From the NCBI GenBank assembly GCA_002840535.1, contig PHBH01000011.1, forward strand, positions 47,584-111,583: a DNA stretch of 64,000 bases, written 5' to 3'. The position numbers and the translations under genes were made by a program. Under the pieces are notes generated by a model, which was not told where the DNA came from, did not search any database, and was given only the letters and a program-made list of their open reading frames with translations. Positions 17,814 to 24,678 of this stretch are shown here, in pieces; positions within the stretch are counted from its first letter, which is position 1, and each line of letters opens with the position of its first letter. The stretch comes from Deltaproteobacteria bacterium HGW-Deltaproteobacteria-15 (GTDB lineage: Bacteria; Desulfobacterota; DSM-4660; Desulfatiglandales; HGW-15).

Positions 17814-18260
17814 TCAGACCTCGAAATCCACCTTTATCTTGAACATCCTCACTGCAGGAAGGTTCAGGATATCCGCAACTCCGGTAGCCTCGGATATCTC
17901 CTTCAAAGCGAGATCGATGGACTTCATGTCCGGGGCGATAAACGTGAACCACACATTGTACTCATGATCTCTCAGGTAGTTATGGGTCACTCCTGAGTAG
18001 CGATTCACGGTCTCCACGAAAGTATTGAGCTTCTCTTCAGGTACTTTGGCCGCACACAGCGTGCTCGTGAAATTGAGTTTCCTGGATTGAAAATTCCCAC
18101 CGATCCTCCTGATGATTCCCCTCTCCTTCAGGATGCGTATTCTTGAGAGAATGACGTCTTCGGTGAAGCCCAGCTTGTTTGCAAGATCCAGAAAAGGCCT
18201 GGAAGTTATAGGAAAGTCGGACTGGATCGCATTGACGATTTCTCTATCGAGCCGATCCAT
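17814..18260 (-). CDS. ahbA: siroheme decarboxylase alpha-type subunit (AhbA)
   Basis: This 148-residue Lrp/AsnC-like protein has an N-terminal winged helix (LDREIVNAIQSDFPI to LKERGIIRRIGG) and a C-terminal ligand domain with GVTHNYLRDHEYNVWFTF and LNLPAVRMFKIKVDF. These are signatures of the siroheme decarboxylase (AhbA/AhbB, NirDLGH) family, which removes the acetate carboxylates of siroheme to give didecarboxysiroheme. The TLCAAKVPEEK stretch is that of alpha subunits as I recall them; the alpha/beta call is less certain than the family call. It overlaps the end of ahbD by 17 bases. A beta subunit, needed for activity in known systems, is not in this window. Confidence 0.85.
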   Translation of the reverse strand: MDRLDREIVNAIQSDFPITSRPFLDLANKLGFTEDVILSRIRILKERGIIRRIGGNFQSRKLNFTSTLCAAKVPEEKLNTFVETVNRYSGVTHNYLRDHEYNVWFTFIAPDMKSIDLALKEISEATGVADILNLPAVRMFKIKVDFEV

Positions 18261-19350
18261 TGTTCATCCTCGCGGGCCGATGCATGCAGAGGGGTTCCTC
18301 GGCCATATAGTCACCTGTAGACTCGAAGGCCCTCGCACGGCAGCCTCCGCAGAATCTGAGATACTCACAAACCCCGCATTTCCCTTTGTAAGCGGAGAAA
18401 TCCCGCAGTCTTTTGAAGACATCGGAACCATTCCAGATCTCCCCGAAACTCCTCTCCTTCAGATCACCGCATTTCAATTCCAGATAGCCGCAAGGCTGGA
18501 TGATTCCGACATGGGAGATGAAACAGAAAGATGTCCCGCCCAGACAGCCTCTCGTAACCGCGTCGAGTCCATAAGTCTCGAAATCCACCTTTTCGCCCCT
18601 GAGATGCGCCTCCTGCCGGAGTATTCGGTAATAATGGGGCGCACACGTGGCTTTCATATGGATGGGGACTTCCCGCCCCTTGCTGTAAAACCAGCGAAGC
18701 AGCCTCTCGTACTCACGGGCGTCGATCTCTTGATCGACCATTTCCTTTGCCCTGCCCGTAGGGACCAGCAGAAACAGATGATGGGCCGCAGCTCCAAGTC
18801 GGATGGCGAGGTCCAGGAGTTCCTGGATCTCGCCCATGTTGTTCTTTGTGACAGTGGTGTTGATCTGGAACTCGACTCCACCTTTTTTGAGTTTCTCAAT
18901 GCCGGCAAGGGCTCCCTCGAAAGCTCCCTTTACCTTTCGGAAGGCATCATGCGTGGCCGCGCTCGCACCGTCCAGGGATATGCTCACCCGCTTGATGCCT
19001 GAGGATTTCATCATTTCCACTGTCGCGGGCGTGATCAGGGTTCCGTTCGTCGCCATGACCATCCGGAGACCGATCTCCGTGCCATGGGAGGCAATATCCC
19101 AGATATCTTCTCTGAGGAGCGGCTCACCGCCGGTAAGGATCACAATGGGCTTGGCGACCGCCGCCATCTCATCGAGCACGCGAAAGCACTCCTCTCGGGT
19201 AAATTCCCCCTGATAGGGCCCGCAATTGGCAGCCGCCCTGCAATGAACACAGCTGAGATTGCAGCTCCGCGTGACCTCCCAGGCTACGAGACGAGGGAGG
19301 TGGGGTGCGGGATGTTGGTTTGTCTGGTTCATCTGGTTTGTCTGGTTCAT
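18244..19350 (-). CDS. ahbD: AhbD heme synthase (radical SAM)
   Basis: AhbD converts iron-coproporphyrin III to protoheme by oxidative decarboxylation of two propionates. The radical SAM cluster motif CNLSCVHC is preceded by LVAWEVTRS and followed by RAAANCGPY, and the C-terminal SPASM-like auxiliary cluster motif is CGVCEYLRFCGGC. These match AhbD. Two start codons, ATG 19350 and ATG 19332, lie inside a 9-base tandem repeat that encodes the N-terminus; neither has a ribosome-binding site, and the open frame continues upstream into an unrelated dispersed repeat. ATG 19350 (368 residues) is chosen with low certainty. It overlaps ahbA and follows hemB by about 300 bases. Confidence 0.9.
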   Translation of the reverse strand: MNQTNQMNQTNQHPAPHLPRLVAWEVTRSCNLSCVHCRAAANCGPYQGEFTREECFRVLDEMAAVAKPIVILTGGEPLLREDIWDIASHGTEIGLRMVMATNGTLITPATVEMMKSSGIKRVSISLDGASAATHDAFRKVKGAFEGALAGIEKLKKGGVEFQINTTVTKNNMGEIQELLDLAIRLGAAAHHLFLLVPTGRAKEMVDQEIDAREYERLLRWFYSKGREVPIHMKATCAPHYYRILRQEAHLRGEKVDFETYGLDAVTRGCLGGTSFCFISHVGIIQPCGYLELKCGDLKERSFGEIWNGSDVFKRLRDFSAYKGKCGVCEYLRFCGGCRARAFESTGDYMAEEPLCMHRPARMNNGSAR

Positions 19351-19399
19351 CTGGTTTGTTTTGTTTGTCTGGTTTATCTCGTTTGTCTGGGTTTGTTTA
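19317..19399. repeat. 9-base tandem repeat spanning the ahbD start
   Basis: About nine units alternating TGGTTTGTC and TGGTTCATC (plus strand) cover the presumed 5' end of ahbD. On the coding strand they read as repeats of Asn-Gln-Thr/Met. Because the unit is three codons, unit gain or loss keeps the frame. A complementary AACCAAACAAACC run lies at 19607-19632. Confidence 0.85.
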
Positions 19400-19404
19400 G
19401 CTCT

Positions 19405-19435
19405 GTAGGATGGGTAAAGCGAAGCGAAACCCATC
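19405..19435. repeat. dispersed repeat GGATGGGTAAAGCGAAGC, copy 1
   Basis: A ~31-base unit starting GTAGGATGGGT and ending GCGAAACCCATC, partly self-complementary. Other copies: 20664-20694 and 20746-20776 (inverted) and 20963-20993. All four lie in gaps of the heme operon. Confidence 0.85.
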
Positions 19436-19649
19436 GGTAAGTTTCATGGTTCAGCAAAGGAACATCAGGCGCACCTTTCATCTCGACCCCCGCGCTCGCA
19501 TAGGAAACTCGGGAGAGATCTTGCACTCCCCGGAACACAAGATTTCTCCCTCCGTTCGAAATAACAGAATGTTAACAGGCATGCAAAGGTTCTAGAATTT
19601 TCCGAACCAAATAAACCAAACAAACCAAACAAACTTTTTTACTTTTTTT

Positions 19650-20615
19650 TCACTTTCTTAAAAGCGCTGCGGCTTCCTTTGCAAAATAGGTCAGGATGAG
19701 ATCAGCGCCCGCCCTCTTGATCGAGATCAGCGTCTCCATCATCACCCTGTTTCCGTCTATCCAACCCCGCTCCTGAGCAGCCTTGACCATGGCATACTCG
19801 CCGCTTACATTGTAGGCGGCCAACGGCAGGACACACTGATCCCTGACCCTTCGGATGATGTCCAGGTAAGAGAGGGCCGGCTTGACCATGATCATGTCGG
19901 CGCCTTCATCGACATCGAGCGACGCCTCCTTGAGGGCCTCCAGCGCATTGGCAGGATCCATCTGGTACCCCGCCCTGTCTCCGAACTGAGGCGCTGAATC
20001 CGCAGCTTCCCGGAAAGGTCCGTAGAAACCCGAGGAGTACTTGACGGCATACGAAAGGATGCCGGTTTTGTGAAATCCCGCTTCATCCAGTTCCCATCTG
20101 ATCGCCGCCACCCTGCCGTCCATCATGTCCGAAGGGGCCACAAAGTCGGCTCCTGCCTTGGCATGGCTGATGGCCTGAAGCGCAAGCACCTCGAGCGTGG
20201 CGTCGTTGTCAACCTCACCTTCTTTCAGAATCCCGCAGTGTCCATGGTCCGTGTACTCGCAAAGGCACACATCCGTGAACACGAGCACCTCCGGCGCCTT
20301 CTCCTTGATTTCGGATACGGCTCTCTGCACCACGCCGTCATCTGCAAAGGATCGGGTTCCCGTCGGATCCTTACTATCCGGCAGTCCGAACAGGATCACG
20401 GCCGGAACGGACAGGGAGCGCAACTCTCGCACCTCTTCGGTGACCGTGTCCGGTGAGAACTGAAACTGCCCCGGCATGGAAGGAATGGGATCTTTTATTC
20501 CGTGCCCATGTTTTACAAAGAGTGGAGCAATGAAATCCTTCGGGGAGAGGGCGGTCTCTCTGACCATGTCCCGGATTGCGGGTGTGCGTCTCAGCCTGCG
20601 TGGGCGAATATTCAT
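19650..20615 (-). CDS. hemB: porphobilinogen synthase (HemB)
   Basis: The 321-residue enzyme condenses two 5-aminolevulinate molecules to porphobilinogen, an early step shared by all tetrapyrroles. The two Schiff-base lysines are in [14 protein letters not shown] and [10 protein letters not shown]; the metal-binding cysteines are in [13 protein letters not shown], and the [15 protein letters not shown] opening is typical. Length is normal. It lies between ahbC and ahbD on the same strand, so precursor supply and the late siroheme branch are probably expressed together, although repeat-filled gaps of 519 bases upstream and about 300 bases downstream separate it from its neighbours. Confidence 0.96.
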   Translation of the reverse strand: MNIRPRRLRRTPAIRDMVRETALSPKDFIAPLFVKHGHGIKDPIPSMPGQFQFSPDTVTEEVRELRSLSVPAVILFGLPDSKDPTGTRSFADDGVVQRAVSEIKEKAPEVLVFTDVCLCEYTDHGHCGILKEGEVDNDATLEVLALQAISHAKAGADFVAPSDMMDGRVAAIRWELDEAGFHKTGILSYAVKYSSGFYGPFREAADSAPQFGDRAGYQMDPANALEALKEASLDVDEGADMIMVKPALSYLDIIRRVRDQCVLPLAAYNVSGEYAMVKAAQERGWIDGNRVMMETLISIKRAGADLILTYFAKEAAALLRK

Positions 20616-20663
20616 GCGGCACCTTCAATTTGGATTTGGGGATCGATTTCCATCCGGCAAATC

Positions 20664-20694
20664 GATGGGTTTCGCTGCGCTCTACCCATCCTAC
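20664..20694. repeat. dispersed repeat GGATGGGT type, copy 2 (inverted)
   Basis: Reverse complement of the 19405 unit with one or two substitutions; begins GATGGGTTTCGC and ends ACCCATCCTAC. Confidence 0.85.
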
Positions 20695-20745
20695 ACACTG
20701 GAATTTGGATTTTGGACCTGCGTCTTTCGATTGATCTCCGGAAAC

Positions 20746-20776
20746 GATGGGTTTCGCTGCGCTTTACCCATCCTAC
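20746..20776. repeat. dispersed repeat GGATGGGT type, copy 3 (inverted)
   Basis: Same orientation as copy 2, about 82 bases away. Copies 2 and 3 form a direct pair just upstream of hemB. Confidence 0.85.
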
Positions 20777-20962
20777 CACTTCGTGTCCGCGGTGAAAAAG
20801 AACGGTGGGATATCCTACCACGAAGAGCACGAAGAACACGAACCTGAAATTCCGTACCGGATCGACGGCTTACCTCAGACTACTGAGGGGGCGCTGCGGC
20901 TGACCGAAATCGGACTTCGCCGAGGCTACGGCAGGCATGCTGCTTGCCTTATCAAAGGTTTC

Positions 20963-20993
20963 GTAGGATGGGTAGAGCGAAGCGAAACCCATC
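20963..20993. repeat. dispersed repeat GGATGGGT type, copy 4
   Basis: Same orientation as copy 1, inverted relative to copies 2 and 3, so it could pair with either in a transcript. Confidence 0.85.
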
Positions 20994-21134
20994 AATTCGG
21001 GCTACAGAATTCATTCGCACTGAGATCGAACCGCGCACTTCTCGGGAATATTCACGCGGCCTCCGCAATTACGACAAGGTCGCTGCCATGGTTTTTATGC
21101 AACCATGAGGGTAAGCATACTGCCTGCCTGTCTG

Positions 21135-22328
21135 TCATTCCGGGGTTGACTTTCTGATCTCTTCATCAGTGAGATAGCAGGCGGGGTCAGGGGCCCAAAG
21201 ATCGCCGGTGACCGCCTCGGCGCGCACCCTGAAGTTACCGCCGCAGATGTCGAGCCATCGGCAGGTGGCGCAGCGGCCTCCCACATATTTCTTCTTATCC
21301 TTCAACCTGGCCATAATGGGATGAGTCAGGTCCGTCCATATGCGGCTGAAGGGCTTCTCAAGGACGTTTCCGAAACTCAGGTGCCTCCAGAACTGATCGG
21401 CATGAACAGCGCCATCCCAGCTTATACACCCTATTCCGCGTCCCGAGCTGTTGCCTTCGTTCATCTGGAGAAGCTGCATCACCTCGTCCGCCCGCGGATG
21501 GTTCTCCTTCACCATTCTCATATACAGATACGGACCGTCTGCGTGGTTGTCGACGGTAAGAACCTCTTTGATCATACCCCTGTCGTTCAGGTCTTTTGTT
21601 CGATCCATGATCAGGTCTACCACTCGGCGGGTCTCCTGGTGGTCCAGGTCCTCCCTGATAAGCTCCGATCCCCGACCGGCGTAGACGAGATGGTAGAAGC
21701 ATATCCTGGGGATCGCTTCCTTCTCGAGAATATCGAAAAGTCCCCCCACTTCATCCTTGTTGAGACGGTTCATGGTGAATCGAAGACCGACTTTTAATCC
21801 TTCATCCTGGCAGTTTCGTATTCCCGCCATTGCAGCCTTGAAGGCCCCGGCCTCGCCTCGAAAATGGTCATGGACCTTTTCCAGGCCGTCCAGGCTCACT
21901 CCCACGTAGGAGAGCCCCACGTCCTTCAGTTCCTTTGCCCTTTGTCTTGTAATGAGGGTTCCGTTTGTGGAGATAACCGCTCTCATGCCCTTTTCAACGG
22001 CATACCGGGCAAGACGATCCAGATCGCGGCGGATGAGAGGTTCACCCCCGGAGAAAAGGACGACCGGCACTCCGAATGCGGCCAGATCATCAAGCACGTG
22101 GATGGCCTGCTTCGTGTCAAGCTCAGGCTCGGGATTGCGCCTTACTGCCTGGGCATAACAGTGGATGCATTTCAGGTTGCACGATCTGGTCACATTCCAG
22201 ACCACGACCGGCTTTTTGTCCTGGGAAAACTGAAGCAGGTGGGATGGGAGATCTCTCGATCGCCTTCCATACCGGAGAGCGTCCGAGGGCTCCACCGTTC
22301 CGCAGTAAAGTTTGGAAATTCCTATCAT
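21135..22328 (-). CDS. ahbC: 12,18-didecarboxysiroheme deacetylase AhbC (radical SAM)
   Basis: AhbC removes two acetate side chains from didecarboxysiroheme to form iron-coproporphyrin III. The 397-residue protein opens with IGISKLYCGTVEPSDALRYG, the hallmark N-terminus of this family, has the radical SAM motif CNLKCIHC after VVVWNVTRS, the FSGGEPLIR loop, and a C-terminal auxiliary-cluster motif CATCRWLDICGG. It begins 14 bases after the ClpX-like gene stop on the same strand, so the two are co-transcribed. With hemB, ahbD and ahbA it forms the siroheme-dependent heme pathway found in sulfate reducers and archaea. Confidence 0.94.
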   Translation of the reverse strand: MIGISKLYCGTVEPSDALRYGRRSRDLPSHLLQFSQDKKPVVVWNVTRSCNLKCIHCYAQAVRRNPEPELDTKQAIHVLDDLAAFGVPVVLFSGGEPLIRRDLDRLARYAVEKGMRAVISTNGTLITRQRAKELKDVGLSYVGVSLDGLEKVHDHFRGEAGAFKAAMAGIRNCQDEGLKVGLRFTMNRLNKDEVGGLFDILEKEAIPRICFYHLVYAGRGSELIREDLDHQETRRVVDLIMDRTKDLNDRGMIKEVLTVDNHADGPYLYMRMVKENHPRADEVMQLLQMNEGNSSGRGIGCISWDGAVHADQFWRHLSFGNVLEKPFSRIWTDLTHPIMARLKDKKKYVGGRCATCRWLDICGGNFRVRAEAVTGDLWAPDPACYLTDEEIRKSTPE

Positions 22329-22342
22329 TGCACTCCGCTAAA

Positions 22343-24121
22343 TCAACTCACTTGCCTGTAAAATTTTTTCACGAGACCGTTGATGTACTTTTCCATGTCC
22401 GTGACGGCATCTTTGGTTATCATGAAGCTTTCTACGCCCGATCGTTCTTTCACCAGCTTGAGGCCGTACTCCAACCTTTTGACGAGCTGAAAAGCCAGGG
22501 CGCCGGCCTGCTGTCCCGTGTTCACTGCCTTTCGGATGATCTCATCTATCGCGTCCTCATCGAAGGAAACGGTTGTATCGAGCTCACCGGACAAAGTGAC
22601 TTCCTGCACCTTTATCTGCTGGTACATATTCGAGAAATCATCGAAAATCGTGTTCAGATCCGAACTCATCCTGCCATAGATCTCTGCAATCAGATCAACC
22701 CTTCCATCATAAAGATCCAGGTTCGATTTCTCACGAAATTCCTTCTCCCTCTCGGAGATAAACTTCATCACTCTTTCCTTCTCCTTGTGGGCGGCCCTTT
22801 CGAATCTCTCCGAACGGACCGGATCGCCGTAACTCTTTTCCAGCAGAGTCAACTCGGCATCAGGATTCGTGACCACCTCCAGCGTCACCACCAGCTGCTT
22901 CATAGAGGTGGAGGGCATGTGTTTTTCAAAAGGGATGAGCACCCGCTCCATTGCACTGACAAGCCCTCTCGCACCGGTCTTCTCGGCAGCAGCCATTTCC
23001 GCTATTTTATCCAGGGCCTCTTCCTCGAACTTGAGATCGATTCCATAGGCCTTGAAATCCTGTCTCTTGCTGAGAACAATGGGATTGTTCGGGTTTCTGA
23101 GAATATCCGCCAGGTCTTCCCGGGTAAGCTCGTCAAATACCACGACCACGGGCAACCGTCCCACGAACTCGGTCTCGAATCCGAATTCGATGAGGTCCTG
23201 GGCGCTCACTTCCTTCAGAATTTCCCAGGGGACTTCGGTGGGGCTCACGTTGGCTTCAAACCCTATTCCCTGCTTCTGGAGCCGCCTCTTGATGATCTCG
23301 GCAAGATCTCCGAACGCGCCGCTCATGATGAACAGGATGTTCCTCGTATTCACTATCCTCTTCTCACGTTTCCCCGTCCGCCGGAAATGCTCTATGGCCT
23401 GGATCTGGGACACCGCGTCATGGGGGACCTTCATGTCAACCTCAGTCTCCTCCATGGGCTTCAGCAGGGCGCGCTGAACGCCTGTTCGCGATACATCGTG
23501 TCCGATGATGTTCCTGGCCGATGCTATTTTATCCACCTCATCGATGTAGATGATTCCGTTTTCCGCGAGGTCGATGTCATCCCCGGCCTCGTACACCAGG
23601 TCGCGCACGAGGTCCTCGACGTCGCCGCCCACATAACCCGTCTCACTGAATTTGGTTGCATCTCCCTTAACAAACGGCACTCCGAGCTTCTGGGCGATAA
23701 GCTTGATCATGTAAGTCTTCCCTACGCCTGTAGGGCCGATCATGAGCACGTTGTTCTTGATCATTCCCACGCCAACCGTCTTGCTCTTCCCCCCCTGTTG
23801 CTTGAGGTACTTGATCCTGTTGAAGTGCGTGCACATCTTTGTTGCGAGGACGGATTTGGCCTGGTTCTGCTTCACGATAAAGCTTTCCAGGAAATGCTCG
23901 AGCTCTTCAGGGAGCATGTCGAAGACGGGTCCCTTTCCCTCCTTTTCAGATCCTTGCCCCACATCCGACTGAGCCTCTTCAGCCTTTGGGAAGAGAAAGG
24001 GAGAAATGATTTTGATGCGATTCCCATATTTCTTAGAAAGGTATTCGCTCAGCTCTTTCTCGAGCTCTTTCTGATTGGGGAGTTTCTCGCTCCCTTCACT
24101 TTCGAAATCATCATATTTCAT
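22343..24121 (-). CDS. ClpX-like AAA+ unfoldase with C-terminal extension
   Basis: This 592-residue AAA+ protein is homologous to ClpX but much longer than the usual ~420. It lacks the N-terminal four-cysteine zinc domain; instead it has a charged region and then LPEELEHFLESFIVKQNQAK. Walker A is GPTGVGKT, Walker B IIYIDEVDK, the pore loop GYVG (SETGYVGGDVE), sensor 2 TGARGLVSAME. The GIGFEANV stretch matches the IGF loop by which ClpX docks on ClpP, so it may feed a protease. After about residue 430 comes a ~160-residue helical extension with a probable coiled coil (KEKERVMKFISEREKEFREK) that I do not recognise. It is the first gene of the heme operon. A role in heme-enzyme assembly or turnover is a guess. 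Confidence 0.85.
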   Translation of the reverse strand: MKYDDFESEGSEKLPNQKELEKELSEYLSKKYGNRIKIISPFLFPKAEEAQSDVGQGSEKEGKGPVFDMLPEELEHFLESFIVKQNQAKSVLATKMCTHFNRIKYLKQQGGKSKTVGVGMIKNNVLMIGPTGVGKTYMIKLIAQKLGVPFVKGDATKFSETGYVGGDVEDLVRDLVYEAGDDIDLAENGIIYIDEVDKIASARNIIGHDVSRTGVQRALLKPMEETEVDMKVPHDAVSQIQAIEHFRRTGKREKRIVNTRNILFIMSGAFGDLAEIIKRRLQKQGIGFEANVSPTEVPWEILKEVSAQDLIEFGFETEFVGRLPVVVVFDELTREDLADILRNPNNPIVLSKRQDFKAYGIDLKFEEEALDKIAEMAAAEKTGARGLVSAMERVLIPFEKHMPSTSMKQLVVTLEVVTNPDAELTLLEKSYGDPVRSERFERAAHKEKERVMKFISEREKEFREKSNLDLYDGRVDLIAEIYGRMSSDLNTIFDDFSNMYQQIKVQEVTLSGELDTTVSFDEDAIDEIIRKAVNTGQQAGALAFQLVKRLEYGLKLVKERSGVESFMITKDAVTDMEKYINGLVKKFYRQVS

Positions 24122-24678
24122 TCTACACCTCTTGATCGCTACTTTGCAGGTCCCGCTCCTGGCCCGGTTGCGCGATCAGACCATCTCCCTTCAGATATTC
24201 CCCTGACGCTAAATGCTGGAACTTCAAACGAATCGGGGGGAACACGGTGGACGACTGATAAAACAATATACTCATCCAGCCCAGGATTTCAAGAGTATAG
24301 GGGAAGTGAGGAGAACCGCAGAATGTTCAATGTCGAATTTCCAATGTCCAAGGGAAAGCCAAAGAATAGGCGAACCGCAGAATGTCGAATATCGAAGGAA
24401 AACAAAGAAAGTGAGGAGAACCGCAGAATGTCCAATGTAGAAGTTAAGAGAGTGAATTACAGACAAGGCTTGAAGGCAAAACGGAGAGCCCGGGAATCGC
24501 CTGCTCTCTTCTTTCTTTTCCTTCGATATTCTATATTGGACATTGGACATTCTGCGGTTCTCTTTTTGCCTTTCTGTCCCCTTTTTTGCCCCTGTTCGCT
24601 TCGCGATTGACTCCTCAAGACCATTTCATTACATTTACCCTTTGTCATGACAAACGCAGTTTTACCAAGGAGTAAGTG
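24122..24678. other. intergenic region with inverted and direct repeats
   Basis: This is the divergent gap between the ClpX-like gene and purL. GTGAGGAGAACCGCAGAATGT occurs at 24306-24326 and 24411-24431, a shorter CGAACCGCAGAATGT near 24371, and the inverted ACATTCTGCGGTTCTC at 24548-24563, so large stem-loops are possible. No gene is supported; the promoters of both flanking genes must lie here. Confidence 0.7.
24306..24563. repeat. CCGCAGAATGT direct and inverted repeat set
   Basis: Three direct copies of GAACCGCAGAATGT with TCCAATGTCC-like flanks and one inverted copy at the right end. Spacing between direct copies is 50-60 bases. The pattern matches the dispersed CAATGTCC/CGAATAT repeats common in this window. 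Confidence 0.75.

Larger units (their letters stand above)
20616..21134. other. intergenic region filled with dispersed repeats
   Basis: No gene. It holds three copies of the GGATGGGTAGAGCGAAGC repeat (20664-20694, 20746-20776, 20963-20993) and a half copy of the CACGAAG repeat at 20816-20842. A short echo of the hemB start (AATATTCAC/TGCGGC) occurs at 21047. Any hemB promoter would lie among these. Confidence 0.7.

Noticed and set aside
19317..19399. Tandem repeat considered as a CRISPR array
   Set aside because: The unit is 9 bases with no spacers, and it overlaps a coding start.
21044..21062. Echo of the hemB start (AATATTCACGCGGC) considered as a duplicated gene start
   Set aside because: The match is about 14 bases and no HemB-like residues follow.
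22076..24610. An 844-residue open frame on the plus strand
   Set aside because: It lies opposite the ClpX-like and ahbC genes, whose motifs are unambiguous; this frame has no domain.
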